Source of the DNA: Hymenopellis radicata | Taxonomy: Eukaryota > Basidiomycota > Agaricomycetes > Agaricales > Physalacriaceae | Length of the DNA stretch: 64,000 nucleotides | NCBI GenBank assembly: GCA_015501595.1 | Contig: JADNRX010000004.1 | Span: 1-64,000 of the forward strand | Direction: 5' to 3' | Part shown: positions 1 through 11,308 of the stretch, in pieces | Layout of the letters: the number at the start of each line of letters is the position of its first letter | Position numbering within the stretch: the first letter of the stretch is position 1 | Notes under the pieces: model-generated | What the model was told of the DNA's origin: nothing | The model's input: the letters and a program-made list of their open reading frames with translations, nothing else | Databases searched by the model: none | Translations under genes and position numbers: made by a program

Positions 1-221
1 CCGAAGAGTCATAATGTTGCCGTCTTCGTTGGAGCCATGGCTCGCGGCAAGGACGACTTTGCGGATGCCTACGTCGACGAAAAGATCAGTATTAGCAACT
101 ATCCTCTCAGTGCGAGCGTAGCCTGTGGCAAGGTCTGTGGAGTGTTCGTCTCTCTCTCTATTCTGCGTTGACTTGCTTCTAGTTCTGTTGCGCTTTAGAG
201 GATCTTTGGGACATTATCTGA
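1..221 (+). CDS. EMG1: EMG1/NEP1 rRNA methyltransferase, 3' end only
   Basis: C-terminal 56 residues of the SPOUT-class pseudouridine N1-methyltransferase that modifies 18S rRNA and is needed for 40S assembly in the nucleolus. Exons 1-132 and 183-221; the 50-nt intron has GT/AG ends and joining it gives an ending '[12 protein letters not shown]'. The preceding stretch reads '[19 protein letters not shown]', followed by '[13 protein letters not shown]', the signature C-terminus of this family as I recall it. The gene is cut by the window edge, so the start and catalytic knot are not visible. Confidence 0.9.
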
Positions 222-526
222 TGCTCTCCTAATTATATTATGGGCCACCCCCCATCCGACTTTCCTTTTGTTCTGGGTTTGCTGTCTGTGCCAACATCAC
301 TGTATCCCTACCATCTGCTTTCAACTGGCAGAATTCTGTACTTGTAGCTTTCCTCCTCTATCACACACCCACACCCACTGTTACTAAAATTGATGTAGAT
401 CAGAGCGCTGTGCTTGTGACTCAACTCACTGCCAGCATCGTACGGGATTCATATAATGATAATCTTGTTAATGGTTTCTTCTTTTGATCCCGTCAACCAG
501 AGCACTGCAACCTGCCTTCCACCATC
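222..526. other. Intergenic, EMG1 3' side and SEC14 promoter
   Basis: Pyrimidine-rich sequence with short poly-T and CT stretches between the EMG1 stop and the SEC14 start. No coding potential or RNA gene was recognised. Confidence 0.5.
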
Positions 527-1605
527 ATGTCGTCCAACGACCCAACCCCGCCGCACGCCAAGCCAGATTATCAGCCTCCTCCAGGCCGCTTAGGCAATCT
601 CTCGATCCCTCAGCAGCATACCTTGGATAAGTTGAAGAAGGAAATCAAGCAAGAAGGCTGGTTCATCGAAGAGCGCATGGATGACTCCACATTGCTGAGG
701 TGTGCCAATTGAGAGTTTCTTCCAACGAGAGATGGACGCTGATCCCCTAGTAGATTCTTGCGCGCGCGCAAGTTTGACGTGGCACTCGCCAAAAAGATGC
801 TGTACGACTGCGAAGAATGGCGGAAATCGTTCGGCGTAGACGATATCGTAAAGTGAGCCTTGTTCGGCCATCGCTGGCGGTGAACGGCATCTCTCATGGT
901 TTTCAACATTCAGGAACTTTGATTTCAAAGAACGCGCCGAGTTGGACAGGTACTATCCCGCCTACTACCATAAGACGGATAAGGTAATGTGTCGCGGGAT
1001 ATATGCCTAGTCTAAACCCCCGCTGCAGGACGGCCGGCCGCTCTACATCGAAAGCTTCGGCAAGCTTGACATTGACGCTGTATACTCCATAATTACACCG
1101 GAGCGCCACCTCAAGGCATGGGTCCTAGAGTACGAGAAGCTCTTGGGCATCCGCTTCCCGGCATGCTCCAAGGCGGTCGGCCATCCCATTGAAACGTCGT
1201 GCAGCGTGTTGGACCTGTACAACGTCTCGCTCGGCCAATTCTACCGAGTGAAGGATCACTTGATGGCCGCGACATCTATAGGACAGAATCGATACCCCGA
1301 GACGATGGGTAAATTCTACATCATCAACGCGCCGTGGGCCTTCAGCGCGGTATGGCGGTTGATCCGACCGTGGCTGGATGAGGTGACGGTTAATAAAATA
1401 GACATTATCGGATACGATTACAAGGATAAACTCCTGGCGCAAATCCCATTGGAGAATTTGCCCAAGGAGTTTGGTGGCCTCTGTGAATGTGCTGGAGGCT
1501 GCTCGATGAGTGATGCTGGCCCATGGCATACGGATACTCATAAGGTAAGATATCTGTCTCTCGATGATCGTCCTGCTGCTAACTGACCTTGACCAGCACC
1601 CGTAA
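527..1605 (+). CDS. SEC14: SEC14-like phosphatidylinositol/phosphatidylcholine transfer protein
   Basis: Five exons (527-699, 754-852, 914-983, 1029-1544, 1597-1605) give 288 residues. The N-terminal CRAL-TRIO-N helix bundle has the typical '[12 protein letters not shown]' motif. It is followed by the lipid-binding CRAL-TRIO domain with '[14 protein letters not shown]', '[17 protein letters not shown]' and '[12 protein letters not shown]'. In the family this protein exchanges PI and PC at the Golgi/endosome surface and stimulates PI4P synthesis. The last exon encodes only His-Pro before the stop, so the C-terminal end is the least certain part. The length is slightly below the usual ~300 residues of yeast Sec14. 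Confidence 0.92.
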
Positions 1606-1698
1606 CGCCTGTTTTCACAAAATACTACTTGGTTAAGAGTCTACCTGAAATCCACGTTCATGTCATGGCACGCTACACGTATGGAAAAACAGAATAGA

Positions 1699-3583
1699 TC
1701 AATTCTTGAACAAAACATCATGGATCTTTTCCAGAACCATGTCAACTCCAAACCGCTCCTGTAGTTTGCGACCTTCGGAAAGATCTTGGGGAGTCAACGA
1801 GCGTAAAACCTGATCTTCTTTGGGCCCCCAAATCTTCCACCTCGGGACAAGCCTCTCAGGAGGACTCGGAGTCTCTTGCTTGATTGGCGAAGATTGTAAC
1901 CGTGAAGCAATGCGCCTTCGACCGCCACTGGCTCGCCGTTGATCTCTCTCCATCGCCTCCTCAATCATGCCCCTCTTGGACAGCTTCAGAAACTTTCCCG
2001 CTCGAGACTGAGAAGGAGGCTCGTAAGCGCCATCGACCTCATCATCATCCGACAACGGAACGATCCTCAATTCCTCCTTCAGCTTGGAACGGGACCCAGA
2101 AGCCCGGCGGTGGTTGAAACTGCTAATCCCCTTCTTCATTTCCCTTTCCGCGGCCTGCCGCATGGAGTCGAGGACCTTTTCAGTCTTCCGAATATCCTGG
2201 AATGCCTGCCAGACAGGCCGAATACAGGCCTCTGTGAGGTGGTACGTCTTAGACCAATCCGCAATCATTGAGGAGATCCCCCGTTGTAATAACACATCCT
2301 GATCCGAAATCCGCGAATTGGGAAGCGACTTTCGACGCTGAATGGTCTGTAAATCGATGTGGGGAATGATTTCAGTGTGCCTCCGAATACGTGGTCGGAT
2401 TGGGGCGGAGACAACGAACGGGTCATTGTCGGAAGGCGGAAGCCCTCTCGCTTCTTTCTGTTGTAGCGGCTGGTCCAACGTGACTCGAGAAGACTCGCCT
2501 GGCTTATTGAAAGCAGTCAGCGCGGCGTATGACTTGACTGATCCACCAGCAACATCTGAACGAGGTGCTTTGACCTGCACTGCGGTAGGAGGTTCAGCCG
2601 CCTTTGCCTTGATAGCTGCCCGTTTCTTCGAGGCTAGTCTCGCTGCCACTAAAGAGGGTAAAACCATTTTCTGCGCTTTGGGCTGAGATGATACGAGTGG
2701 TATCGATGGCTGTCTCCCAGCTTTATGGCCAGGTACGGAAGTCTCCTCAGCGCGAAGATCATCGACGTCTTCATCATCAGAACTAGCGGCGACTTTACGC
2801 GGGACTTTGAGCCTGTTCCCAAATGGTCCGTCTGACATGCGAGGAAGATGGCGTGGTAGCATTCTTGGAGATCCCGATACCGAAGGCGAGGTTTCGCAAA
2901 ATCCAGAATCGCGGTCTGGGGTTCGTTGGCGTCGGCGCATAATCTTCTTCGGCTCTGGTTGTTTGGTAGTCTGGATAGTTTGGGGGGTTTGAAGGGAGGA
3001 AATATCTGGGTAAAGTGAAGATTTGCTCGCAGACGGAATGGAGACTGGTATTTCGGTTCTAGTACAAGGCTCAGATATGAACAATTGGGCGAATAGGGCA
3101 TAACGTACTCGGTTTCATGACGCGGAGACTCGTGCTTGATGATCTTCCGGGGAACTTTGGTGTTTTCTGGGGATGTAGTTTCGAGACTGCGCTTCCGTTT
3201 GCGCGTAGGGGAACGTTCTTCTTCAGTTTTCTCCTTCTCCTTCTTCTCAGCTTTCCTCTTCTGAATGTAGCGTCTAATAGACGGATTGAAGGTGTCTTGG
3301 TTTTTCACGTATCGATCGCGCCAGGATTGCGCTGAATGGGCTTTACTCCAAGGACGTGCTTTAGGATCCTGCAATTGAAGTGAGCGAGATAGAGACACGA
3401 AGAATATTCGTACATTGACCAGCTCCTCATATAACTTGTTGCCTTTTCTTCCAACACCGTCTGGGTTATGAAGCGCGATGAATTCCGCCAGGTGATTATC
3501 TTCGGTGTTGGTATATGACCTACGAGTCCTTTACCATGTGTTAGCTAGAGCCGACGCGACGTGAAACGTACCCACCCCGACAT
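1699..3583 (-). CDS. RAP1: RAP1-like telomeric protein (Myb domain, TERF2IP family)
   Basis: Four exons on the minus strand (3583-3576, 3519-3414, 3368-3109, 3058-1699) give 577 residues. The first exon is only 8 nt (ATGTCGGG) and is inferred from phase and a GTGGGT donor. Residues about 4-62 form a Rap1-type Myb domain ('TNTEDNHLAEFIALH' ... 'SWRDRYVKNQDTF'). A long Lys/Arg/Ser-rich linker follows, then a helical segment near 'MIADWSKTYHLTEACIRP', and a tail 'IWGPKEDQVLRSL' that resembles the C-terminal module of fungal Rap1. Known role of the family: shelterin component at telomeres. It is divergent from the S2P gene, with 140 nt between start codons. Other Myb proteins are possible, but both ends of the protein point to Rap1. 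Confidence 0.75.
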
Positions 3584-3723
3584 GGTCAAAACACGGTATC
3601 AAATGTCGATGTTGCACGTTAATGGGTAATAAGAGATGATTAGAAGAGGAACGAAGGAGCGAAGAGCATTAGAGCAAGAGGCTGGTGGTGGTCCAGGTTT
3701 AGCTTGTTGTTGTTGTTGTTTAC
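3584..3723. promoter_or_regulatory. Shared divergent promoter RAP1 / S2P
   Basis: 140 nt between two divergent start codons, containing a run of GTT triplets at about 3706-3720 directly before the S2P start. No TATA box was seen. Bidirectional use is inferred from geometry only. Confidence 0.4.
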
Positions 3724-5635
3724 ATGTCGGCTTCTGCCGTCATCGTGCTCTGCCTAATCTGGACCGTTATCCACTTTGTTGCTCGGTCGCTGTCCCACCA
3801 TGATGGAGCCTTACTTCCAACCAATACTCGTAATCGCGCTGGACGACAGAGAATAAAGGTCCAAGTAGAATGGGTACACTTGAAAATCGAAACCGCCTCT
3901 TGGAATCAGTACCATGACGCGCTCATTGGCCAGCTCTCCTCCAAACGATATCACGCCCAACAAGTCGCCTTGAAGCTGCTCTACAACGTAGGCGTCGCGG
4001 TTGGGATTATGGGGATGCTCTGTGCGACGGGAATACTCGTATGGTCGTGCGCGACGATGGTAGGCGGTTTAGGTCAGCCTCGCCTTTCGAAGAGAGATCT
4101 AGGCAGCCAACAAGTCGGATCAACGAAACCCCCACTTGTACAGGCTATTGTGAGTCTTGATTATTCTAGTACACTACCGCTCTCCTCATCCTTTGAAGAT
4201 CCCAGGCGTAACAGCTCCCTTCAGTCACATCATCCCCATGCTCTCTGCCTTATTCTGCTCACAGCTTATCCACGAGCTTGGTCACGCCATTTCTAGTGCA
4301 CTGTAAGGTCTCCTGCTTTCCACTTTGAACGCCATTGACGCGTCTGTGTTTTCTCCAGAGAGGCAATACCAATGCAATCTGCAGGTGTAGCACTCACCTT
4401 AATAATTCCCTCGGCATTCGTTGCTTTTCCTGCCGGCTATATCGATACTCTGAAACCTCTCGCTAAGGCTCGCGTTATCGCTGCTGGACCATGGCACAAT
4501 GCAGTCGGCTGGATCATTCTTCTCGTTCTTGGCTGGTTACAGCTGAGCTATCACCTCATGACGCTGCTTGGATACGAGAACATCTCAGATGTCGGGAGAG
4601 TTGTCATTAGTGTTCAAAGTGTTTGTGATATGCCCTGATCGTGTTCGAGTACGAACTGATGAGCTTTTCCTGACAGCGCACGACGTTGAGAGATTACCTC
4701 CCACCTGGTTCTATCATCACTATGGTAGATGATTTGCGACTTAGTGGAGATGAAGAGACATGGACGTCGTACTTGACCATGCCTCGAACGCCCATGGAAA
4801 TGATGGGTTGGTGTGTCCCAGGCCCAGCCTTTCTTGGTGGGTGTGATTTACCTCCCAATACAGGGCGTTGACAGGATTGTCGCCTGCAGATAGCCCAGAG
4901 ACATGCTGCGTCGAGGATGTATCAGTCTCTCTTCTTTCTTGTTTCACGAACGGAAACGAGCAGGGCTGCGTTGACGCTGTTCCACTGTTGACGAAACCAA
5001 AAGAAAATATTCGATGCCAGGCTGACTTCGAATGCTCTGGCAATTCCCTTTGCGTTCGACCAGACACAGTGGCGCATCTTTTCCGATTGACTGTACGCTT
5101 CCCGGATTGGAAGGAGAACGATGAAGAGGACGTGGTCCTTTGGCATGGTCCAAGAAAAGAAGTGTGGCAAGAAGGTCCTCCTGATCATCTCCTTTGATAG
5201 CAAGAAAAAACTTATTTATTCGTCAGTCAAGATTGGGATCCTACGACCACGAATCAACTTACTTCCTCTGTGGCTCCCAAGCCTTGTGTTTCGTGTTTGA
5301 AGGGTGAGTCGCAGTCACTTGTATTATAATCAAATGGCTCATCCTGTTCTTACTGCAGATACTTGAAGATGGCCATGCTGTCTCTGTTCCTCTTCAATCT
5401 CTTGCCGCTTCCTTATCTCGATGGAAGTCAGTTGCTGGACGCCCTCTTGGATATGATCGGGCATGGCCATATCGCGCCGGATAATTATGATATCGAGCTA
5501 GGCAACGACGGGGCAGATGCGGGAGCTGCAGCACTGCACTGGCGGTGGAAGAGCACAGTGCGGCGAATTGTGCGAGGGGGTACGCTAGCTGCATTTACCG
5601 CCTGTATCCTATTGGCCTCGTGGAATGCGGTTTGA
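3724..5635 (+). CDS. Site-2 protease (M50 intramembrane zinc metalloprotease)
   Basis: Homologue of MBTPS2/S2P (Stp1 in Cryptococcus), which cleaves SREBP in the membrane to activate sterol and hypoxia responses. Exons: 3724-4149, 4199-4302, 4359-4620, 4677-4836, 4875-5174, 5227-5303, 5359-5635. The catalytic HELGH is at residues 167-171. A PDZ-like loop with 'LPPGSIITMVDD' and Cys-rich segments follows. The second metal-ligand motif lies in 'NLLPLPYLDG' of the last exon, and several hydrophobic segments are clear. The exons sum to 1606 nt, one too many. The conserved reading 'RPRINLLPLWLPSLV' only joins 'FEGYLKMAML' if one T of the TTT at 5289-5291 is skipped. An alternative donor at about 5162 avoids the shift but loses this conserved stretch. 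Confidence 0.87.
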
Positions 5636-6508
5636 TTCGCGTACGCGTGGGTGATTTCAATGTGCGCGCAGGAGATGTGCCGCGACGGATGGCATCGCAA
5701 TTATTCGCTGCTAAACGTGCGGAGATCAGGAGCGTTGATCTGTTGAACAACTACGGTACTCCCTCCCATCGCCACTCACGTCTGTATCAGCACGGTTGTA
5801 CCCATCGTTGTTACCGGTGGCTGGGGATATGGGGGCATGTATATAATATATGGACAAGGTGAAGCGCGGGAGATGGTGCTGTGCCCGTTCGTTCTATCCC
5901 GAGACCTTTTTCTTCGTTTTCGTCCTGGTTTTTTTGGTTCGGTCAATATGCGCCTTTGTTCACATAATTTCTTTTTCTGTCGGCCGATGAGACTAGGGGT
6001 GTTTGTGAGTCGCTTATGGAAGTCGTCCCAATTTATGAGCACCGAGCCAGGTTTTGACAATGACTGCGGGTTTCTCAGTTCAGTATGTTTCACTTTTGCA
6101 AATTTGATAGAAAGCAGATGGGTTAACGTAGGCGTCCATCTCCTCGCCTAGTTTTCGTACGATTGTTTTCACTGTCCTTATTGCTGTGGCCCTCTTTAGG
6201 TACGATCCTCTGTCTACGTATTGAGTTCTCAGCGCGCTGTCATCTTGTAATCAAGCCAAAAAAGGCTAAGAGTGTAACAGAGCACTCGATTCTGCCAATT
6301 AACAATCCCGAGCCATTGAATGGCAACATATTCTTCGATTTATTTAACAACAGGGGAGCAAATAAGGAATGGTGAGTATATAAGCCTATCATAAAAAGTA
6401 AAGCAGTCATGGAAACGGGCAGAAAATGTAATCCAAGGAAAGATAGATTTGCAGTGTGTATGGAGAGAAAAGACGGTGGGTATCAAGGGGATCGTATAAA
6501 GATAGCAT
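5636..6508. other. Gene-free interval between two convergent genes
   Basis: About 870 nt between the S2P stop and the Msb1 stop. It is AT-richer than the coding sequence, with several poly-T runs. Open frames on both strands look like chance frames. It should hold the two 3' UTRs. No RNA gene was recognised. Confidence 0.5.
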
Positions 6509-9500
6509 TTATTCCTCTTCCTCCTCTTCGATGACATTGTGCAAGGGCGCGCCGTGCACGTATCGTGCAGGACTCGCCCTACCTTCATCATCGGAAATCG
6601 CAGGAGGAGAAATTCCTTCAGGCGGAGAGGGACTAGCTGGAAGACCGCGAACTGGGGAGGGAGAGGGTAGTTCCGCGTTCGACGACGGAGTAGGTGAAGG
6701 AGTCATTGACGGACTCTTCGATACCGCCACAGGACTTGAACCCTTCTCCTTCTCCCTATACATTTCAATAAGCGCGGCAGTCTTGCTCTTCACACTACCG
6801 TCGCTAGCATTGGTAGGAGGAGTTACTAAAGCCGGAACGGGCGGTAAGGATCGGGGCGTAACGTCTCGCACTTCCACCTGGCCCTCGTCTTCGCTGTCCG
6901 AGTCGGCACGGAAACGGGCACGTGGATCGTCGTCGTGGTGCTCGTTCTCGTCAACGGGATGAGAGGGCCGCCGGTCTGGATGCAAATCAAAGTAAGTCAG
7001 CCTTCGTGGTGGAGCTGATTTGACCTCGTCTTCCTCCACCGGCTCTTCATCTTCCACGTCTTCGTGACGATAAGAGCGCTCAGTGTGTGATGAATGGCTC
7101 GATTGGGGACGGCGTGGCACGGTTTCGATCTCCACAGATTCGTCTTCATCGCCGTAACCACCGTCGTCAACGGGCGGCGGGACAACAGAACGGGGAGCCA
7201 TGACCTCGGGACTCGCGCTCATATCCCGTGGAACACCTTTGAGAGCTTCCTCGATTTCCAAGCTGACCAGATCAGGGTCCTCTCCAAACCCTCTGGCATT
7301 CCGTTTGGAGCTTCCGTTGGCACGGTACTCTTGACCAGCCATGCGGCGCTCCTGGCTGCCAACAAGTATGTCGACCCAGGAATCTTCATCTCGTCGGTCT
7401 GTCGTACCGCCATTGATGACGGGATACTCTTCGTACGCATCACTATCCAAAGATGCAATTCGGGTCTCGAAATCTACACTGGTCGCCTCGCTAGGAATAC
7501 CCGACACAATACTCTTCCGCGGCGTCGTAATAGATGTTGTATTCAGTCGAAACCGTCGCTTCGTATCGGATGAACCGGACTTTGACGGTGTCATCGGGTT
7601 CGCTTGCGATTTAGGCGAAGCGATGGGAGTAATCGTCTTGGTTAATGGAAAGCTTTGGGCTGGTGAGGTGACAATTTCGGGCGCCCCACCAAGCCTAATC
7701 ACCTTGGTCTTTCGTCCCCCTTCTCCGCGCAGAAGGCCCTCGAACTCTACTTCTGCCGCCGCGTTCTTCGATGTTCGGGTACTGGCGCTGCCATTAAATG
7801 ACGCGGCAAGGTTCTTCTTGCTATTCTTCTTCCTCATGCTCTTTGAAGAGTTCGTGGGAGAAGCATTGGAGGAAAATAGAGAGGGCAGTCGTCGGCGGGT
7901 CGTCGTACCGGCAGAACCAAGCTGTTGTCGGTACTCGAGCGGGACAAATTCTTCGAACAATATAAGAGACTTTGGAGAGAACTCGATCTGCGGTCAATCA
8001 GTACTTTTGTCGGTGAACGTGTGAATGAATATACGCACTATGGCCCAATTGCATTCCCGTTCTTCTTCCGGTTCAGTGCTTGGCCATCCGCAAATTATAT
8101 CACAGAAAGCGTCAACGAATGCTTCCTCAACAACTTCTTCCGTGCCAACCACGGGGTTCATGTCCCAATTGAAAACCGGAACTTTGGCAGACTTCTTTAA
8201 CTTCTTTCCGTTGAGAGGTGAGTCGGTGATGGATGAAGTGGGAGACAAGGGTGTAGGACTGAATTCCATGAGAGGTGCGATGTCCGTTCGTGTAAAACCA
8301 GCAGATGAGAAATCGTTCCAAGACAGAGTCTGTCGCTTTGTTTTACGTTCCTGGAGCAACATGTCAACGATGCTAAAAGGTGCGTGCAACAAGAAAATTG
8401 CATACATTCCGCGCTGACTCTGTCAGATCAAATTGTAGCTTCTTATCATCACCGCCGAGACCACCGAAGCCCAATTCCTCGAACTCTCCCCACTTGAAGT
8501 CTGTCAGACTCCGGAAACGTTCTCCTCCTCCGGTACCAATGGCCTCGGGCTCAAATGAAGGAGGCATATCCATGCGCTTGCGATAGGTTTCCGAATAGCG
8601 GGGTGGAGATTGAAGAATATCGCACTCCCAAGTGGACGCACTTCGAATAAGATCTCGAGAGTACGCGCGAACGTTGCGTCGCACATTGACGAGACGAACT
8701 GTACGGGCACCCTTGCGGGGTTCGGGTCGGGATGACTGGGAGGCAAGCATGAGAGGGTATCCTTTGATCCACTCCTTTAAGCGAGTTGGAACTCCGAGGG
8801 ATGCGGTATCCTGGAAACGAATGAAAGAGAGCAAGAGATGCTCCATGGCGTTGGTGGCCCGTAGATAATAAACATAGGTATGGTGAAATGGCGCTCCTTG
8901 TACTCCGAGTCCAAAGAAGATACCGCCAAATAGAGGCGAGAGGGTAGGCGGAGTGTGGCCAGACAATGTCGAGTTGGCAGTCAAACGTGCGAGAACGGAA
9001 AGAACGGTAATGACAATGCTGCGTAGGGGCGGAGGGAGGGCTGGCAGAAATGTGCTAAAGTGCTGAGGCGGGAAGTTGGCGGCAACTTCGCCATCACGGA
9101 AAGCGGTATAATGGTCCCAGGATACCAGGCCACGCTCCTCGCGGCCGTCGACCATTCGGACTATTCTGGCGAGTCCCCATCGCAGGAACATTCCCAGGTC
9201 ATGGGGCCGGCGAAGCGGGCTTCTTCTTGAAATCTGGTATCGTTCTCTGGTGATGGAGAGACCTGGGCATCGAGGAAAGTGCGAACGAGACGCTTGATAG
9301 CACTGGAGGACAAGTCGAGCGCCGACGACGAGAAAATGAAGGGAGTGGTGATGCCGCCACGCGTGCCCAGCTCAGCGGAGACGACGTCGACCAGGGCTGA
9401 GACCTGCTCGGGGCTCAAGACGACGTGCCGCTCGTAACTCATGTAGCCATACCCGCCTATGTCCCCTCCATCCCCTTGCCGATCGGTGGTAAACCCTAGA

Positions 9501-9607
9501 AAGCCATTGGCCGCGACGACGGACGTTCTGCTAGTCACCCGGCCAAAGTCGTCGGGAGCCGCTAGACTGGGAGGCGGAGCCCTTGTCCGCGAGAAGATGC
9601 TGGGCAT
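6509..9607 (-). CDS. Msb1/Mug8-type cell polarity protein
   Basis: Three exons on the minus strand (9607-8419, 8372-8039, 7987-6509), about 1000 residues. The N-terminal half holds the Msb1/Mug8 domain (DUF1708, RhoGAP-like), recognised from 'RWGLARIVR', 'LVSWDHYTAF', 'GHTPPTLSPLFGGI' and 'GVPTRLKEWIKGYP'. The C-terminal half is low complexity, rich in Ser, Pro, Asp and Glu, and ends in a run of Glu. Family members act in Cdc42/Rho1 signalling during polar growth. The exons sum to 3002 nt, one short. The conserved reading 'EARFAGP' to 'HDLGMFLRWG' requires one more base at the GGGG run 9203-9206 (CCCC on the coding strand). Intron 8418-8373 uses a GTCAGC donor but keeps phase. Confidence 0.78.
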
Positions 9608-11308
9608 AGCAGACTTGGAGATTCGACTTTTTTCGCAGCTTGTGCTGATAATTCAAGTCAAGGACATGCCGCACTTTGCCGAATGCGACAGGCACTGTTT
9701 GGCAGCGGGCCTGGACTTGACGTGGGAATCGCGGCGACGAACGACATATCTCGTTGCCTTTGTCGATTGACCGGCGTCGATTCTCTGTGTTCTGAAGGTT
9801 ACAGCCGCCTCTCACTGCGCTGATCGACGCGTCATGTCGATCTCTGGCGCGTCTCTCCAACAACCTTTCCGCCCAGTGTCATAAAATCCCCACTTTCTCA
9901 CCACTATCTCCGCTCGCTTGACAGACGCAACTGAAGCGGCCAAGTGCAGCTCCGAGCCTTAGACGTCACCGACGCGAATGGACGACCCTCTAATCTTGGT
10001 GAAACATAGCTAATGCTCGAATGTAACTTTCCTTGTTCTAAAATCGGTCTAAACGCTCCTCCGTCCCATTTACCTCGCACCGCCTGCCCGCTTACATCCA
10101 TACTCTCTGTCAAACAGGCATGTTTTGAATACAAAGCTAGCTTCGGTTAGGAGGTCGAATGATCAATGCACCGTTTTTGTGTTTGCGGCGCTACTCGAGA
10201 AGAGTCTAACCTGGCCGCGGAAGCACTAGATACTAAGCTCATCCGATACTGTTTTGCGTTGGGATGAGTTCGTTTGGTAAAGTATGAAAGTAACTGCCGC
10301 TAGCTTTGATGAATTATGACAGGTAACCTCTTTGTGGTGCGAACAAACTTCTGCACATTCTTTCTGCCAACGAGAATCAGATATGGCCACTTTCATGTTC
10401 TAGCCGTGTATCCCGGCAGCCGCTACAGCCTCGCTCGGTCTTTACACGCATTGATCTGACTGAACGCCTCTCTATCGCCTCGCTATCTTGAGGAAATATG
10501 TACGTTGTCTAGCTCGCCGTCGTCCTGAGGCATCTCTACATTATTCTAACCTCTATTATCATGCATCTCTGGATTGTGAGTTGCCAGCGTGCAAGGTACG
10601 ATCGTGACTGCGTTGGTGCCATGACTTCTCAGATCTTGACAGTGACCTCAGATTCTCGCCGTAATAATGCTAGTAGCCTCCTGACATTTTTGATAATTTA
10701 GTTCGCGCAAGCCATGCTTCCTGGTGAATTCTTGATGGTGAATCATCCTGTTCTAGTACTACAGAGTCATTGTCGTCTTGCAGAATTAACGCGCTACGAC
10801 GTTGGTCATGAATTCTTGGCAGCACTTGTTTTTCACCAAGTCTCCAATTGAAAACATTCCAGTCTTCACTATTGCCGTTTGTATTGCGGCTTGAGCATAA
10901 GACATTTGAATGGAAGTCTTTCATGAATCAGCAAGAACATTCCACACAAGAAATGTCATGAAGTCCAAGTATTTTTTTCGGCTTCGTTTGAGCATTCTTT
11001 CAAGCTGGGAGTACGGTGAGTGAGCAGTTCAACTTGTTCAGGTTCGGAGACAAGTGATCTGTGGCTGTGCAGCAAGCAAATTCTAAATTTCGCCTGCATC
11101 ACTGCGAGCGCCGAGACGGGTGGGAGTCCTCAAAAGCATTCTAAGGACGCGTAGGAAGAAGGGAAAAAAATCTGGCCTACCGTAACCCATGCTTGGATGG
11201 CGGTATGCTGGAAACAGATGCCTGGCGCATCTGATAACGGTCAGAGTGACTCGAACTCCTCTTAACTACATACGTCCATCTCGTCTGCTGATCTCACGCA
11301 CATTCACC
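9608..11308. other. Long gene-free interval between divergent Msb1 and ProRS genes
   Basis: About 1.7 kb, the longest gap in the window. Short frames exist (for example 10670-10924 on the minus strand), but none has a recognisable domain, splice continuity or family look. No tRNA, rRNA or transposon ends were recognised. It could hold long 5' UTRs or a non-coding transcript, but nothing in the sequence proves this. Confidence 0.5.

Noticed and set aside
10670..10924. 84-residue frame in the long gap between Msb1 and ProRS
   Set aside because: No family resemblance, no neighbouring exon in phase and no promoter signal; kept as non-coding.
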